Below, in pieces: positions 1-8,309 of a DNA stretch of 64,000 bases. The DNA lies in the NCBI GenBank assembly GCA_035717845.1, contig DASTIC010000133.1:1-64000 (forward strand), given 5' to 3'. Both the position numbers and the translations under genes were made by a program. The notes below the pieces were generated by a model. The model was not told the origin of the DNA and made no database searches. It was given only the letters and a program-made list of their open reading frames with translations. Position 1 is the stretch's first letter, and every line of letters begins with the position of its first letter. Source of the DNA: DASSUW01 sp035717845. GTDB taxonomy: Bacteria; Actinomycetota; Thermoleophilia; Solirubrobacterales; Solirubrobacteraceae.

Positions 1-66
1 CGCACGTCTCCCGATCCGGGCGTCGCTCTGCCACTCGATGGCTGCATTGGACTCGATCGATTGACT

Positions 67-405
67 TCAGTGCTGTCCCTGCTGGATCACGCCGAGCAAC
101 GCCTGCTCGGAGCGCCGGCGCGGCTCCAGGATGCTCGGGAAGTAGCTGCCCCGGCGGATCTTGGGGATCTGCAGCTCGATCTCCCCGGCCCGGGTGTCCC
201 ACCGGCGGGCGCGATAGCCGTTGCGATGCGTCGCCCGATCCTCGGGCCGGCGCTCGCCGCGCTCGGCCCCGATCAACTCCGACACCTCGAGCTCCATCAA
301 CTCCGCCGCCACGGCCTTGACCGCCTCGCGGATCACGTCGGCGTGCTCATCGAGCAACACCTTCCTGACGACCTCCTCGATCGTCATCCTGTCGGCACCG
401 GCCAT
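67..405 (-). pseudogene. IS256-family transposase, N-terminal remnant
   Basis: The reading frame from the ATG at 405 gives about 112 residues matching the start of IS256 (Mutator-like) transposases, including the family signature HRNGYRARRWDTRAGEIEL followed by PKIRRGSYFP and LEPRRRSEQALLGV. Full-length relatives are about 400 residues. This copy stops at 67 soon after the LEPRRRSEQ block, so the DDE catalytic core is absent. The sequence from 66 down to 1 does not continue the transposase in any frame I can read. The start at 405 is chosen because an AAAGGAGG-type ribosome site lies about 8 bp upstream. It cannot transpose; it marks an old insertion and deletion at the left edge of the window. 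Confidence 0.85.
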
Positions 406-499
406 CGCTGGCGCCTCCTTTCGTCGCACCTTGAGAAGTCCGACGATTCTCAGCGCCAGGGTGGCCGGAACCACGTTCCGTCCGACCCCGACCTACACC

Positions 500-575
500 A
501 CGCTACGGGACGTGACCGACTCGAACCGGGGACACCACGATCGTCAGTCGTGGGCCGGAATCTCTCTAACGGCCG
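500..575 (-). other. tRNA-like remnant (doubtful)
   Basis: On the reverse strand a perfect 6-bp stem with a 7-base loop (CCACGA-CTGACGA-TCGTGG) resembles an anticodon arm with anticodon GAC, and is followed by GGTTCGAGTC, which resembles a T-loop. The T-stem and acceptor stem do not pair properly and the D-loop lacks GG. It may be a decayed tRNA gene or an integration scar next to the IS256 stub. A functional tRNA is unlikely. Confidence 0.2.
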
Positions 576-630
576 CGAAAGTCCTGCAAACTCGCGGCTT
601 GCGGCGGTCGCGACCGGCAGCCTGGTGCTC

Positions 631-686
631 GCGAATTGCGGTCTTTTCCTGCCGATTTGGGCACTGGTTGAGCTTGAGTGCCCAAT
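631..686. repeat. Intergenic hairpin element, copy 1
   Basis: A 56-bp intergenic element. It has a conserved AATTGCGGTCTTTTC segment, then a hairpin with 9-bp stem TTGGGCACT/AGTGCCCAA (657-665 with 677-685). A second copy lies at 42024-42080 with the same order of parts. The stem differs between copies but still pairs. The function is unknown; it could be a structured RNA, a protein-binding site or a miniature mobile element. It is downstream of the damaged zwf gene. Confidence 0.7.
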
Positions 687-799
687 CGCGCGCCGCCGCG
701 ACCGCGCGCAAGGATTTCCCGCGTCGGAGCTCCGCGGGGCGTCGGAGCCGCGAATCGACGGAAGCTGGACCGCGCGCTGAACCCATCCCCGCCGTAGCG

Positions 800-2221
800 T
801 TATGGAAGCGCCCAACGACGGGGCGCGATGAGGTTGCGGGTGGCCGGCTCGGGGCCCCATCCTCCCTGCCGATACGGCTCCACCGGGGGCGGCGACGCGA
901 GGAGCGGCTCCGCGACCTCCCACAGCCGTTTGATCCCGTCGGCGCGCGTTGAAGAGCGTCTTGTCGCCGATCATCGCGTCGTGGAACAGCCGCTCGTAGG
1001 CCTCGAGGAGGCCGGTGCCGAGTGACTCGTAACCGAACCGCATCGTCGCCGGCTCGAGCTCGATCACGGGTCCGGGCCGCTTCGCGAGGAACCCGATGGT
1101 GATCCCTCCCCGCTCGTCGAAGTCGAACGTGAGCCGGTTCTGGCGGCTCCGGCGGGCGTCGGCGTCTGCGAACGGGAAGAGCGACCGAGGCGGCTCATGG
1201 AACGCGATGGTGATGAGCTTGCGGTCGGCGCCCATCCGCTTGCCGGTCCGGATGAAGATGGGTACGCCGTCCCAGCGCGCGTTGTCGATGTGCGCCGTGA
1301 GGGCCACGAGCGTCTCGGTGTCCGAGCCCGCCGCGACGTCCGCATGCGTACGGTAGCCCGCGTACTGGCCGCGGACGACCTCCTGCGGGTCGAGCGGGCG
1401 CAGTGACTCGAACACGGCGCGCTTTGCGTCCAGGAGCGCCCGCGCGTGCATCGAGGTGGGCGGCTCCATCGCCAGGAAGCCGAGCAGTTGGAAGAGGTGT
1501 GTGACGACCATGTCGCGGAAGGCGCCCGTCGCGTCGTAGAAGGAGACTCGCCCGTCGACGCTCAGCGTCTCCGGCACATCGATCTGGATGTGGTCGATGT
1601 GGTTGCGATTCCACGCCGGCTCGAACATCCCGTTGGCGAACCGCAGCGCGAGCAGGTTCTGGATGCCCTCCTTGCCGAGGAAGTGGTCGATCCGGAACAC
1701 CTGCTCCTCGCGCAGGACCGAGTGCAGGAGCGCGTGAGTTCCTTGGCCGAGGCCAAGTCGGTGCCGAAGGGCTTCTCCATGATGACCCTCGCGCCAGCCG
1801 CTAGCCCGGACTCGGCGAAACCGCGGACGGTCGGTTCGAAGGCGGCCGGGGGCACGGCGAGGAAGAAGAGCCGGCGGGCACCGCCCAGCTCGGCCCCGGC
1901 CTGCGCGACTGCGTGCGCCACCGCGGCGGTCCGGCCCGGTCCGAAGGCCCCGCCCACGTAGGTCATGCGGTTGGCGAACGCGTCCCAGTCGCCCTCGGCC
2001 GACGCCAAGGCTCCGTACTCGTCGACCGCGTCGCGCGCGAGACGGCGAAACTCGCAGGTGTCGAGCTCGCCCTCGGAAGCGCCGACGATCTGATAGCCGT
2101 CCGGCAGCATCCCGGTCTGCGCGAGCTGCCAGAGGCCGGGGAGCAGCTTGCGGCGCGCGAGGTCCCCGGTGACTCCGAAGAGCACCAGCACGTGGTCATC
2201 CGGCTTGATCATGCCGTGCAT
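800..2221 (-). pseudogene. zwf: Glucose-6-phosphate dehydrogenase, two frameshifts
   Basis: The product would oxidise glucose 6-phosphate to 6-phosphogluconolactone with NAD(P)+, the entry step of the oxidative pentose phosphate pathway. The N-terminal Rossmann part reads LFGVTGDLARRKLLP, then IMEKPFGTDLASAKEL. The frame breaks near 1733-1736, where one base appears to be missing, and resumes as VFRIDHFLGKEGIQN, the catalytic His-containing signature. A second break lies near 945; beyond it a third frame reads KRLWEVAEPLLASPPPVEPY and ends in WGPEPATRNLIAP with a TAA at 800. Together the segments recover the usual length and order of the family, so the gene is complete apart from two indels. 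The start is uncertain: ATG at 2221 or 2212, with no clear ribosome site. Either the gene is inactive or the sequence has errors here. Confidence 0.9.
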
Positions 2222-2314
2222 CCGGCGGCGCGGCGCACTCGTCGGGGTCGACGACAGCCCGCCCGTCATGTGCCGATCGTCGAGCCGGCCGTCGGTCTGC
2301 ATGCGAGTGCTCCG

Positions 2315-2464
2315 CTACGCCGGCGGGCGCTGTCGCGAGCAGCGCCTGCGGCCCGCCACCTGCGGCGGCTCAGTGTGCCCGCGCCGCGCACGCTCGATGG
2401 CCTGACGTCGCTCGAGCTTGATCAGCTCGAGGGTGATGATCCGTTCGCGTGCTTGCCGGTGCAT
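2315..2464 (-). CDS. Small basic protein, 49 aa, unknown
   Basis: A short open frame with a strong AGGAGG ribosome site 6 bp before the ATG at 2464. The product is basic and mostly helical in character (RERIITLELIKLERRQ), with an Arg-rich tail and no membrane segment. I do not recognise a family. A TATAGC hexamer lies about 65 bp upstream of the start. The gene lies just upstream of zwf on the same strand. The ribosome site is the main support for it being real. Confidence 0.45.
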   Translation of the reverse strand: MHRQARERIITLELIKLERRQAIERARRGHTEPPQVAGRRRCSRQRPPA

Positions 2465-2687
2465 CGCAGCCTCCTGGTGGACGCCTGGACTCGCGACGGC
2501 TCGTGAGCAGGAGGAGGTGCGTCGTGCTATAGCCGCGCCATCGCGACGCGGAGCAGCTCGTCCGGATCGAGCCGGTGATCGGCGTCCACGGCGGCGACAA
2601 CGGTACCGGTGGACAGCGGCCCAGGCAGGCCTCCGCGTTGCCGCTCGCATCGGTCGTTCGGGCCTGGAGCACGGCCGGGCGCCGGAT

Positions 2688-2731
2688 CATCCATGCCGGG
2701 TGATGTGTGCTCGCTCGGCTTGCTGAAGGAT
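2688..2731 (+). promoter_or_regulatory. GATGTG-box promoter upstream of small gene at 2767
   Basis: The 20-bp box at 2688-2707 matches the window-wide consensus CAYCCGNTTCGGRYGATGTG in its arms and GATGTG tail. Exactly 18 bp later is AAGGAT (2726-2731), in the -10 position. It would transcribe the small GTG-start gene at 2767 and possibly the membrane protein at 3003. Confidence 0.55.
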
Positions 2732-2766
2732 GGTCCCGTTCAACGCCCGAGTTCGAGGAGAGTCGC

Positions 2767-2928
2767 GTGGCAGACGAGAAGCAGCCGAGCATTCTGGTGA
2801 CGATCCCGGAGCGACTCGAGCCGCTGGGCGTCGCCACAGCCCAGTTCGGCAAGAACCAACCGGGTGACCTCGACACCGGCATGAGCCGCATCGGCTCCCG
2901 CTGCACACGGCCAGCCGACCACACGTGA
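2767..2928 (+). CDS. Small protein, 53 aa, unknown; possibly frameshifted
   Basis: A GTG start at 2767 follows a GAGGAGA ribosome site and lies 36 bp after a GATGTG-box promoter. The product starts VADEKQPSILVTIPERLEPL and has no recognised domain. Its stop codon (2926-2928) overlaps a GTG in the next frame, which runs on as one hydrophobic helix to 2999. The two pieces may be parts of one small membrane protein split by an indel, or two coupled small genes. The family is unknown. Confidence 0.45.
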   Translation: MADEKQPSILVTIPERLEPLGVATAQFGKNQPGDLDTGMSRIGSRCTRPADHT

Positions 2929-2999
2929 CCGCCACCACCGTCATGGCGATGCTGTCACTCGTGTTCGGCGTTGCCCTGGTCGAGACGCTGAGGGCCTGA
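2925..2999 (+). CDS. Hydrophobic 24-aa peptide or C-terminus of the preceding gene
   Basis: GTG at 2925 overlaps the stop of the preceding frame. The short product is almost entirely one membrane-spanning helix (VMAMLSLVFGVALVETLRA) and ends 3 bp before the ATG of the BrkB-like gene. It reads more like the C-terminal helix of a small membrane protein than a free-standing gene, so a frameshift between 2767 and 2925 is plausible. Confidence 0.3.
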   Translation: MTATTVMAMLSLVFGVALVETLRA

Positions 3000-3002
3000 G
3001 CC

Positions 3003-4085
3003 ATGGCGGGCGACGAGCCCCACGAGCTCGAGCGGCGGCGGCGCGTGGACCGCGAGCGCGTCGTGCGAACGCTGACGTTCTGGTTGCGGCCTGAGTTCGT
3101 GCTCCGCGTCGTCAACCGGTTCCAGAAGGTGGCGGGATTCGACCGCTCGATCGCCCTGGCCTCCGGCGCGCTGACGGCCACGATCCCGCTGACGATCCTC
3201 ACCAGCGCCGTGTCCTCGCAACTCGGGGGCAAGGCCGCGGCTGAGCGCATCATCGACCGTTACGACCTGACCGGTGGCGGCGCCGAGGCGGTCAAGGACA
3301 TCTTCTCGCCGGCCTCGGGCACGAGCACATCCGTTGGCATCATCGGATTCCTCTTCCTCATCGTCACGGCGCTGAGCTTCTCCCGCGGCGTGCAACGGCT
3401 GTTCGAGCAGACCTGGGAGCTCAGCCCGCTGAGCGTCCGCAACACGTTCAACGGGCTGCTCTGGGTCGGCGGGCTCTCGGTCTACCTCGCCCTCAGCGGC
3501 GTCATCCATGGCGTGCTGGGGCGCGGTCGCCTCGAACTCGCCGCGACGCTGCTCGCCACACCGCTGTCAGCGGTCTTCCTGCTCTGGAGCGGCTGGGTCC
3601 TCAGCGCCAAGCGGATTGCGCGCCAGGACCTCCTGCCGTTCGCCATCGTCGGATCGGCGTTGCTCGCGCTGTACTCGGTTGGCGCGGCGGTGTACATCCC
3701 GCACCTCTTCAGCACGTACGCCACCCGCTACGGCGTGATCGGCGCGGTCTTCGCGATGATCTCGGCGCTCTTCTGCGTCATGGTCACGCTGGTCGGCTCG
3801 GCAGCGGCCGGCCGCGAGATCCACGACGAGCTCGACCGCATCCGCCGGGGCGAACGGCCCGCCGAGGACGAGGTCCGGAACCAGTGGAATGAGATCACCG
3901 CCGACGCGTTGTCGCGGTGGGACACGCTGCGGGCGCAGATCCAGCAGCGCCGACGCAGACGCGACCGGACGCGCCGCGACGGGGGCAGCCGGTCAGTGCA
4001 CGAGGGCTTTGAGGAGGACGACCGCGCTGCCGAGGGTCACGGCGACGAGGGCCGACACGACCGTCCAGGCCAGAGTCGCTCCTGA
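3003..4085 (+). CDS. YihY/BrkB-family inner membrane protein
   Basis: A 360-residue integral membrane protein of the YihY/virulence factor BrkB family (once annotated ribonuclease BN; now regarded as membrane proteins of unclear transport role). The family core runs from about residue 30 to 290 with six predicted helices, including GVIGAVFAMISALFCVMVTL near the end. The C-terminal tail is soluble, Arg-rich and low complexity (QQRRRRRDRTRRD). That tail overlaps the convergent gene at 3993 by about 90 bp, so its last part may be constrained by the other strand. The start ATG follows a hydrophobic micro-frame by 3 bp. A second, broken family member lies at 39375. Confidence 0.85.
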   Translation: MAGDEPHELERRRRVDRERVVRTLTFWLRPEFVLRVVNRFQKVAGFDRSIALASGALTATIPLTILTSAVSSQLGGKAAAERIIDRYDLTGGGAEAVKDIFSPASGTSTSVGIIGFLFLIVTALSFSRGVQRLFEQTWELSPLSVRNTFNGLLWVGGLSVYLALSGVIHGVLGRGRLELAATLLATPLSAVFLLWSGWVLSAKRIARQDLLPFAIVGSALLALYSVGAAVYIPHLFSTYATRYGVIGAVFAMISALFCVMVTLVGSAAAGREIHDELDRIRRGERPAEDEVRNQWNEITADALSRWDTLRAQIQQRRRRRDRTRRDGGSRSVHEGFEEDDRAAEGHGDEGRHDRPGQSRS

Positions 4086-4499
4086 CTTGCGCGCCGCGTA
4101 TGCACCGGCAGCGGCCAGTTCCACCAGGGCGGCGAGCGTCGCCACGAGAATCGCTGCCCTGTCGGACATGACGTCGAGCGCGCCCAGAGCGAGGATGAGC
4201 ACCAGCGGAACGGTGACCTCCACCAGCGGCCAGTCGTGGCGAAGCACCTCGCGCACCTCAGGACGGCTAAGCATCCGGTGCTGGGTCACCGATCTCGCCA
4301 GCACGCGAGCGTAGACATGCGCCAGCCAGAACACGACACCGGTTACCAGCACGGTGACGCCGATACGTCCGGCGTTCGAAGCGTCGTACTCCCGCGAGAC
4401 GGCGATGACGGACGTCGCCAGGATCAGACCGTAGATGGCCTCCGTGACGCTGCCGGTCGTGCGGACGATGCGCGGTCGCCACGGCTCGGCGGCTGACAT
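3993..4499 (-). CDS. Integral membrane protein, 168 aa, unknown
   Basis: Four to five hydrophobic segments spread through 168 residues, for example VTVLVTGVVFWLAHVYARVL and LVEVTVPLVLILALGALDV, with a short basic N-terminus. I do not recognise a named domain; similar small membrane proteins occur in related actinobacteria. The 3' end overlaps the BrkB-like gene on the opposite strand. The start at 4499 begins MSAAEPWRPRIVRT. A transport or stress role would be a guess. Confidence 0.7.
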   Translation of the reverse strand: MSAAEPWRPRIVRTTGSVTEAIYGLILATSVIAVSREYDASNAGRIGVTVLVTGVVFWLAHVYARVLARSVTQHRMLSRPEVREVLRHDWPLVEVTVPLVLILALGALDVMSDRAAILVATLAALVELAAAGAYAARKSGATLAWTVVSALVAVTLGSAVVLLKALVH

Positions 4500-4561
4500 C
4501 AGAGCGGGACCATGGTGGCGGAGGACATGCGGCCGACCGCTCTGAAAGTGGCGCGCACCGG

Positions 4562-5140
4562 CTAGGCGTCGGCGCGCGGGCCCAGGTCAGTTTTCGCCGC
4601 GCGGTCGAGCGTACGAAGCTGCCAGCCCGAAGCGACGAACAGGACCCCTCGCACGATGAGCCCGATTCCGATGATCACAGCCAGCGTCGCCAGACCGAGA
4701 TCAGGCCAAGCCAGGATCACGGCTCCCGCCGCCAGGTCGAGCAGCGCGATGACGATGTTCCCGCTCCGGGCCTCGCGCGAGGCGAATGCGCTCACAAGTC
4801 GGACGATGCCCGCGACGACGAACCACACGCCCACGATAAGCGTGAAGACGACGAGCGTCTCGAATGGCTTCTTGATGAGGATGAGCCCGGCGATAGCGCT
4901 GAGCACGCCCATGAGGGCAAGCATTCCGCGGCTCTCGCCCGAGCCGAAGATCGAGACAACGACCGCGATCATGCCGTCGACCAGCACGAAGATGCCCGAG
5001 ATGGCCGTGAAGGTGCTGAGCGTCTCGTGCGGCGATACGACGAAGAAGACGCCCACTCCCAGCGCCGCCACACCAAACAAGGACAGCAGCCACCACAAGC
5101 TCGTGAGCGGGCGCAGTTCCTGACCAGCAGTGGTGGACAT
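4562..5140 (-). CDS. HdeD family acid-resistance membrane protein (DUF308)
   Basis: 192 residues with six predicted helices arranged as repeated DUF308 pairs, typical of HdeD. The pattern is SLWWLLSLFGVAALGVGV, then ISGIFVLVDGMIAVVVSI, then AIAGLILIKKP and VGVWFVVAGIVRLVSAF. In enterobacteria HdeD is an acid-stress membrane protein; its biochemical role here is unknown. I chose ATG 5140 because GAGGT lies about 8 bp upstream; an ATG at 5164 would add 8 residues without a ribosome site. It lies downstream of the class II amidotransferase on the same strand, separated by 77 bp. Confidence 0.85.
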   Translation of the reverse strand: MSTTAGQELRPLTSLWWLLSLFGVAALGVGVFFVVSPHETLSTFTAISGIFVLVDGMIAVVVSIFGSGESRGMLALMGVLSAIAGLILIKKPFETLVVFTLIVGVWFVVAGIVRLVSAFASREARSGNIVIALLDLAAGAVILAWPDLGLATLAVIIGIGLIVRGVLFVASGWQLRTLDRAAKTDLGPRADA

Positions 5141-5217
5141 CGTGCGTACCTCGCTGTCGTTCATCGTTTGTGTGCCACGCGACCGCGTCGCCGCCGCCAG
5201 GACCGGAAGCATCTGAG

Positions 5218-6069
5218 CTAGCCGACGGTGACAGGCGCTTGGACTCGCGGCACGAACGGACGGTGCTCGAGCTCGCCACCGCGGCGCACGCAGACCGCCG
5301 TCCCCTGTGGAATCTCCTGCCAGACCCCCGGGAGATCGGCGAACGGCTCCGAGACGATGAGGCGGTCGCCCTCGCTGAGCTGCTGGAGGCGTGGGTTGTC
5401 GGGGTGCAGGCGCTTCACGGCGTCGACATCGGCCGAGGCAAAGAGCGAGCGCGCGGGGCCTTCGGTCGCGTACCGCACGGCCCACAGGCAGATTCCGTCC
5501 GACACCCCGAACGTCGCCTGCACCGGTGCGGCTACGCCGTGCTCGCGAGCCGTGGCCTCGATCAGCCCGACCGTCCGCTCCAGGGCGCCGATGGGATCCG
5601 ATTCCAGACCCAGCGTCAGCGCAAGATGGAACACGACCTCGGTGTCTGTAGACCCCTGGACGTCGGCGAACCGGGCGGGGTCGATCGCGAGCATGAGGTC
5701 CCGCCGCAACGTGTGGAACTCGGCGATGAAACCGTTGTGCACGAACAACCAGCGGCCTCGCCGGAAGGGATGGCAGTTGGTCGCCTGGATCGGCGAGCCG
5801 ATCGCCGCCCGCACGTGCGCCAGAAACAGTGGCGACTCGATGTGGGCGGCGAGCTCGCGCAGGTTCTCGTCGCCCCATGCGGGGGCGACGCTGTGATACA
5901 CGCCCGGGCCTTCCCCGGCGCCGTACCAGCCCATGCCGAAACCGTCGCCGTTCGTCGGCTCGGCGCCCATCCGCGCGTGCAGGCTCTGGTCCACGATGCC
6001 GTGCTGCGTCTTGAACAGCAGCTCCTCAACGAGAACTTCCTGGCCCAGCCACGCCATCCAGCGGCACAT
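5218..6069 (-). CDS. Class II glutamine amidotransferase (EgtC/YafJ-like)
   Basis: A 283-residue single-domain Ntn-hydrolase of the glutamine amidotransferase type 2 family. After removal of Met1 the N-terminal nucleophile is Cys2 (MCRWMAWLG). The family motifs TNGDGFGMGWY, FLAHVRAA and HPFRRGRWLFVHNG are intact. Such proteins hydrolyse glutamine or related gamma-glutamyl amides; the acceptor is not predictable here. The start at 6069 is fixed by the Cys2 requirement and an AAAAGGAG ribosome site. A paralogue with the same length lies at 51078-51929. A GATGTG-box promoter lies 30 bp upstream, so this gene probably belongs to the shared regulon. Confidence 0.92.
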   Translation of the reverse strand: MCRWMAWLGQEVLVEELLFKTQHGIVDQSLHARMGAEPTNGDGFGMGWYGAGEGPGVYHSVAPAWGDENLRELAAHIESPLFLAHVRAAIGSPIQATNCHPFRRGRWLFVHNGFIAEFHTLRRDLMLAIDPARFADVQGSTDTEVVFHLALTLGLESDPIGALERTVGLIEATAREHGVAAPVQATFGVSDGICLWAVRYATEGPARSLFASADVDAVKRLHPDNPRLQQLSEGDRLIVSEPFADLPGVWQEIPQGTAVCVRRGGELEHRPFVPRVQAPVTVG

Positions 6070-6098
6070 CACACGGCTCCTTTTCCGCTTGGTCAAGG

Positions 6099-6142
6099 AG
6101 CGTCGCCGCGCGGCGCTCGCCGAGCATCATCCGAAAGGGATG
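6099..6142 (-). promoter_or_regulatory. GATGTG-box promoter of class II amidotransferase
   Basis: On the reverse strand the 20-bp box (6142 down to 6123) reads CATCCCTTTCGGATGATGCT, a near-perfect dyad. Exactly 18 bp later is GACGCT at 6104-6099. The predicted transcript would have a leader of about 23 bases containing the AAAAGGAG ribosome site. Confidence 0.6.
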
Positions 6143-6189
6143 ATCCGTCCGGCGGGAACAGCTTCGGCAAAGCGCGCCCAGCACGCATC

Positions 6190-6233
6190 ACCCGCATCGG
6201 GCGATGCACCGCTCGCCACATGGTGCAAGCGTC
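6190..6233 (+). promoter_or_regulatory. GATGTG-box promoter of zinc-ribbon gene
   Basis: The box CACCCGCATCGGGCGATGCA (6190-6209) is followed after exactly 18 bp by AAGCGT (6228-6233). It lies back to back with the reverse-strand box at 6123-6142, so this intergenic region appears to fire in both directions. The target is the gene starting near 6263. Confidence 0.5.
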
Positions 6234-6262
6234 ACGAGCGGCGGGTTGACACCGTCGAAGCC

Positions 6263-6706
6263 ATGGCCGCTCCCGGAATCGCGCCGCACGCCACCGCCAC
6301 ACCCCGGCTATCCCGCATGGCTGCGGGCGTCTCGCTCGTCGTGCGGGCTGTACTCGGATGCCTCGCCGGTCGTGGAAGGAACCCCCGCGACCGGCTCCGT
6401 CCGCCGCCCGGCGTGCTCGTCGATTGCGTCTGGTGTGGGAGCGACTTCGTCTGCCCGATCGACTGGGCGCCGGCCGACGACGCGCATTGGTCGATCCGGC
6501 TGCGCTGCGGCGCCTGCGAGGTCTGGCGCGATGTTGTCGTGCCGGACGAGGATGCGCAGAAGCTCGATCGCGCGCTCGCCGCCCAGAGCATGATCATCGA
6601 ACGAGCGGTCGCTCACCTCGACCGTGAACGGATGGTCATCGAGCTGGACACCTTCGTCGCCGCGCTCGAGTGCGACGTCATCGACCCGTCCTGGTTCGTA
6701 CGCTGA
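6263..6706 (+). CDS. Small zinc-ribbon-like protein, conserved in actinobacteria
   Basis: 147 residues from ATG 6263; ATG 6317 is an alternative start. After a variable N-terminus there are two CxxC pairs, CVWCGSDFVCPIDW and LRCGACEVWRD, about 25 residues apart, which suggests a single zinc ribbon. The C-terminal half is a helical segment ending in LDTFVAALECDVIDPSWF. This layout is familiar from unnamed small proteins in actinobacteria, but no function is known to me. A GATGTG box lies just upstream. Confidence 0.65.
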   Translation: MAAPGIAPHATATPRLSRMAAGVSLVVRAVLGCLAGRGRNPRDRLRPPPGVLVDCVWCGSDFVCPIDWAPADDAHWSIRLRCGACEVWRDVVVPDEDAQKLDRALAAQSMIIERAVAHLDRERMVIELDTFVAALECDVIDPSWFVR

Positions 6707-6724
6707 TCGCGCTCGAGCGATGGA

Positions 6725-7563
6725 TCAGGCGTCGCGCACGCCGCGAAAGCCGGTGTTGCCCGTGGTCGAATCCGGTGTCAGCGCGTTGCGGGCGGACACC
6801 CGGTAGCGACGGCAATATGACTCGTGGCACAAATAGGGGCCGCCGCGCGTCGAGCGGTGGGTGCCGCGCCGTGGCCCTCGGGGTTGGTGCGCTTCTCGAT
6901 CGTGTGGAAGTCGGGGCTGAACCAGTCTGCGCACCACTCCCACACATTGCCCGTCATCTCGTGCAACCCATAGCCGTTGGCGGGGAACGCGTCCACCGGG
7001 CATGTCCCCGCGTAGCCGTCCTCGCACGTGTTGCGTCCCGGGAACGTGCCCTGGAACACATTCATGCGGAGCTCGCCGCCCGGCTCGAGCTCGTCTCCCC
7101 ACGGGAACGGCGCGCCGGCGAGGCCGCCACGAGCCGCGTACTCCCACTCCGCCTCGGTCGGTAAGCGCTTACCGGCCCATGCGCAGTATCCCTGGGCGTC
7201 GTTGAAGCTCACGTGCAGTACGGGATGGTCCATCCGGCCCTCGAGGTCCGAGCCCGGTCCCTCCGGCTGCCGCCAGGACGCACCCTCCACCTGGCGCCAC
7301 CACGCGGCGCCCATGACCGCCCGCGTGGGTGGGAAGTCGTCGGGCAACAAGCCGGCGAACACGAATGACCAGCCAAAACGCTCAGCCTCGGTCACGTGGC
7401 CGGTCGCTGCTGCGAACCTGGCGAACGCGTCGTTGGACACGGCGCACGCGTCGATCCAGAACGGGTCGAGTCGGACGTGCCGCACGGGGCCCTCTCCATC
7501 CGCCGGATAGGCAAAACGATCGGCGCTGCCCATCAGGAACTCGCCACCGTCGAGCGAGATCAT
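6725..7563 (-). pseudogene. Formylglycine-generating enzyme-like protein, frameshifted
   Basis: The frame from ATG 7563 encodes a sulfatase-modifying-factor (FGE-sulfatase, DUF323) domain: GGEFLMGSAD at the start, VSNDAFARFAAATG, GKRLPTEAEWEYAARGG and GNVWEWCADWF. Such enzymes convert an active-site Cys of type I sulfatases to formylglycine. Near 6860 the frame breaks; the other frame continues with YLCHESYCRRYRVSAR and ends NTGFRGVRDA at 6725. That segment carries the catalytic Cys pair (CHESYC), so the active site is encoded only beyond the frameshift. The usual GGS before it is GGP here. No sulfatase gene is seen nearby, so the protein may have another substrate or none. Confidence 0.85.
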
Positions 7564-7658
7564 CCGTTCCACGGGACCACGATCAACCGACCGGGAGGCC
7601 CCCGGCAAGGATGCCTGCCGGTGTTCGCGAATCGGGCGGGCACCTCACCGTCGCTCTT

Positions 7659-7702
7659 CACCCGTTTCGGACGATGTGGGTGGCGGGACCGGGGCGGATC
7701 AT
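7659..7702 (+). promoter_or_regulatory. GATGTG-box promoter of DUF6325 gene
   Basis: The box CACCCGTTTCGGACGATGTG (7659-7678) is closest to the consensus of all copies. Exactly 18 bp later is GATCAT (7697-7702), inside a perfect GCGGAT/ATCCGC palindrome that may be a second operator. Confidence 0.6.
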
Positions 7703-7754
7703 CCGCCCTTCGTCTACGACACCGTGCGGCCTGCGGCCAACGTGTGGGAGGACC

Positions 7755-8294
7755 ATGTCCATCGGACCCGTCCAGCTGATCGTGCTCGGCTTCGAGCACC
7801 CCGAGTTCCGGGGCGAGATCGTCGCGGGGCTCGAGCGGCTGCGAGCGAACGAAGCCGTCCGGGTGATCGACTCGCTGGCGGTCTATAAAGACGCCGACGG
7901 CGGGCTGGAGGTCGCCCATCTGAGCAACCTCTCCGACGCGCAGGCCTCCGAGCTCGGACGAGTCGTCGGCGCCCTTATCGGCCTGGTTGTCGAGGGCGAG
8001 CAGAGCCTCGACGTGGGCGCGGCCGCCGGGGAAGCGGCGGCCGGGAGCATCGGCATGTTCAGCGAGCAGGAAGGCTGGGATGTCCTGGACGACATCCCAC
8101 GCGACTCGGCCGCCGCGCTCCTGCTCATCGAGCACCGGTGGGCCGTGCCTCTGCGCGACGCCATGGTGCGCGCCGGTGGCTTCCCCATCGCCCACGGCTT
8201 CATCAGTCCTCTCGATCTCGTCGCCGTCGGCCTTGTCTCGTCGGAAGAAGCCGCGAAGCTGCACGCCGTCGAGACCGGCGCCGCCACACCCTGA
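7755..8294 (+). CDS. DUF6325-like stress protein
   Basis: 179 residues beginning MSIGPVQLIVLGFEHPEFRG, then an ERL...VIDSLAVYKDADG segment, an acidic middle and a C-terminal AAALLLIEHRWAVPLRDAM block. This alpha/beta layout is that of the DUF6325 family, common in Solirubrobacterales and of unknown function. Two further copies of the same layout lie at 9618 and 31310 in this window. GGGAGGA precedes ATG 7755. A GATGTG-box promoter lies about 50 bp upstream, which suggests control with the other stress-type genes. Confidence 0.75.
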   Translation: MSIGPVQLIVLGFEHPEFRGEIVAGLERLRANEAVRVIDSLAVYKDADGGLEVAHLSNLSDAQASELGRVVGALIGLVVEGEQSLDVGAAAGEAAAGSIGMFSEQEGWDVLDDIPRDSAAALLLIEHRWAVPLRDAMVRAGGFPIAHGFISPLDLVAVGLVSSEEAAKLHAVETGAATP

Positions 8295-8309
8295 CCACGG
8301 AGGTTCTGG

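Noticed and set aside
2523..2610. Reverse-strand peptide ending DADHRLDPDELLRVAMARL, like the end of a CBS-domain protein
   Set aside because: Only about 30 residues fit, with no start, no second strand of the domain and frames that break upstream.
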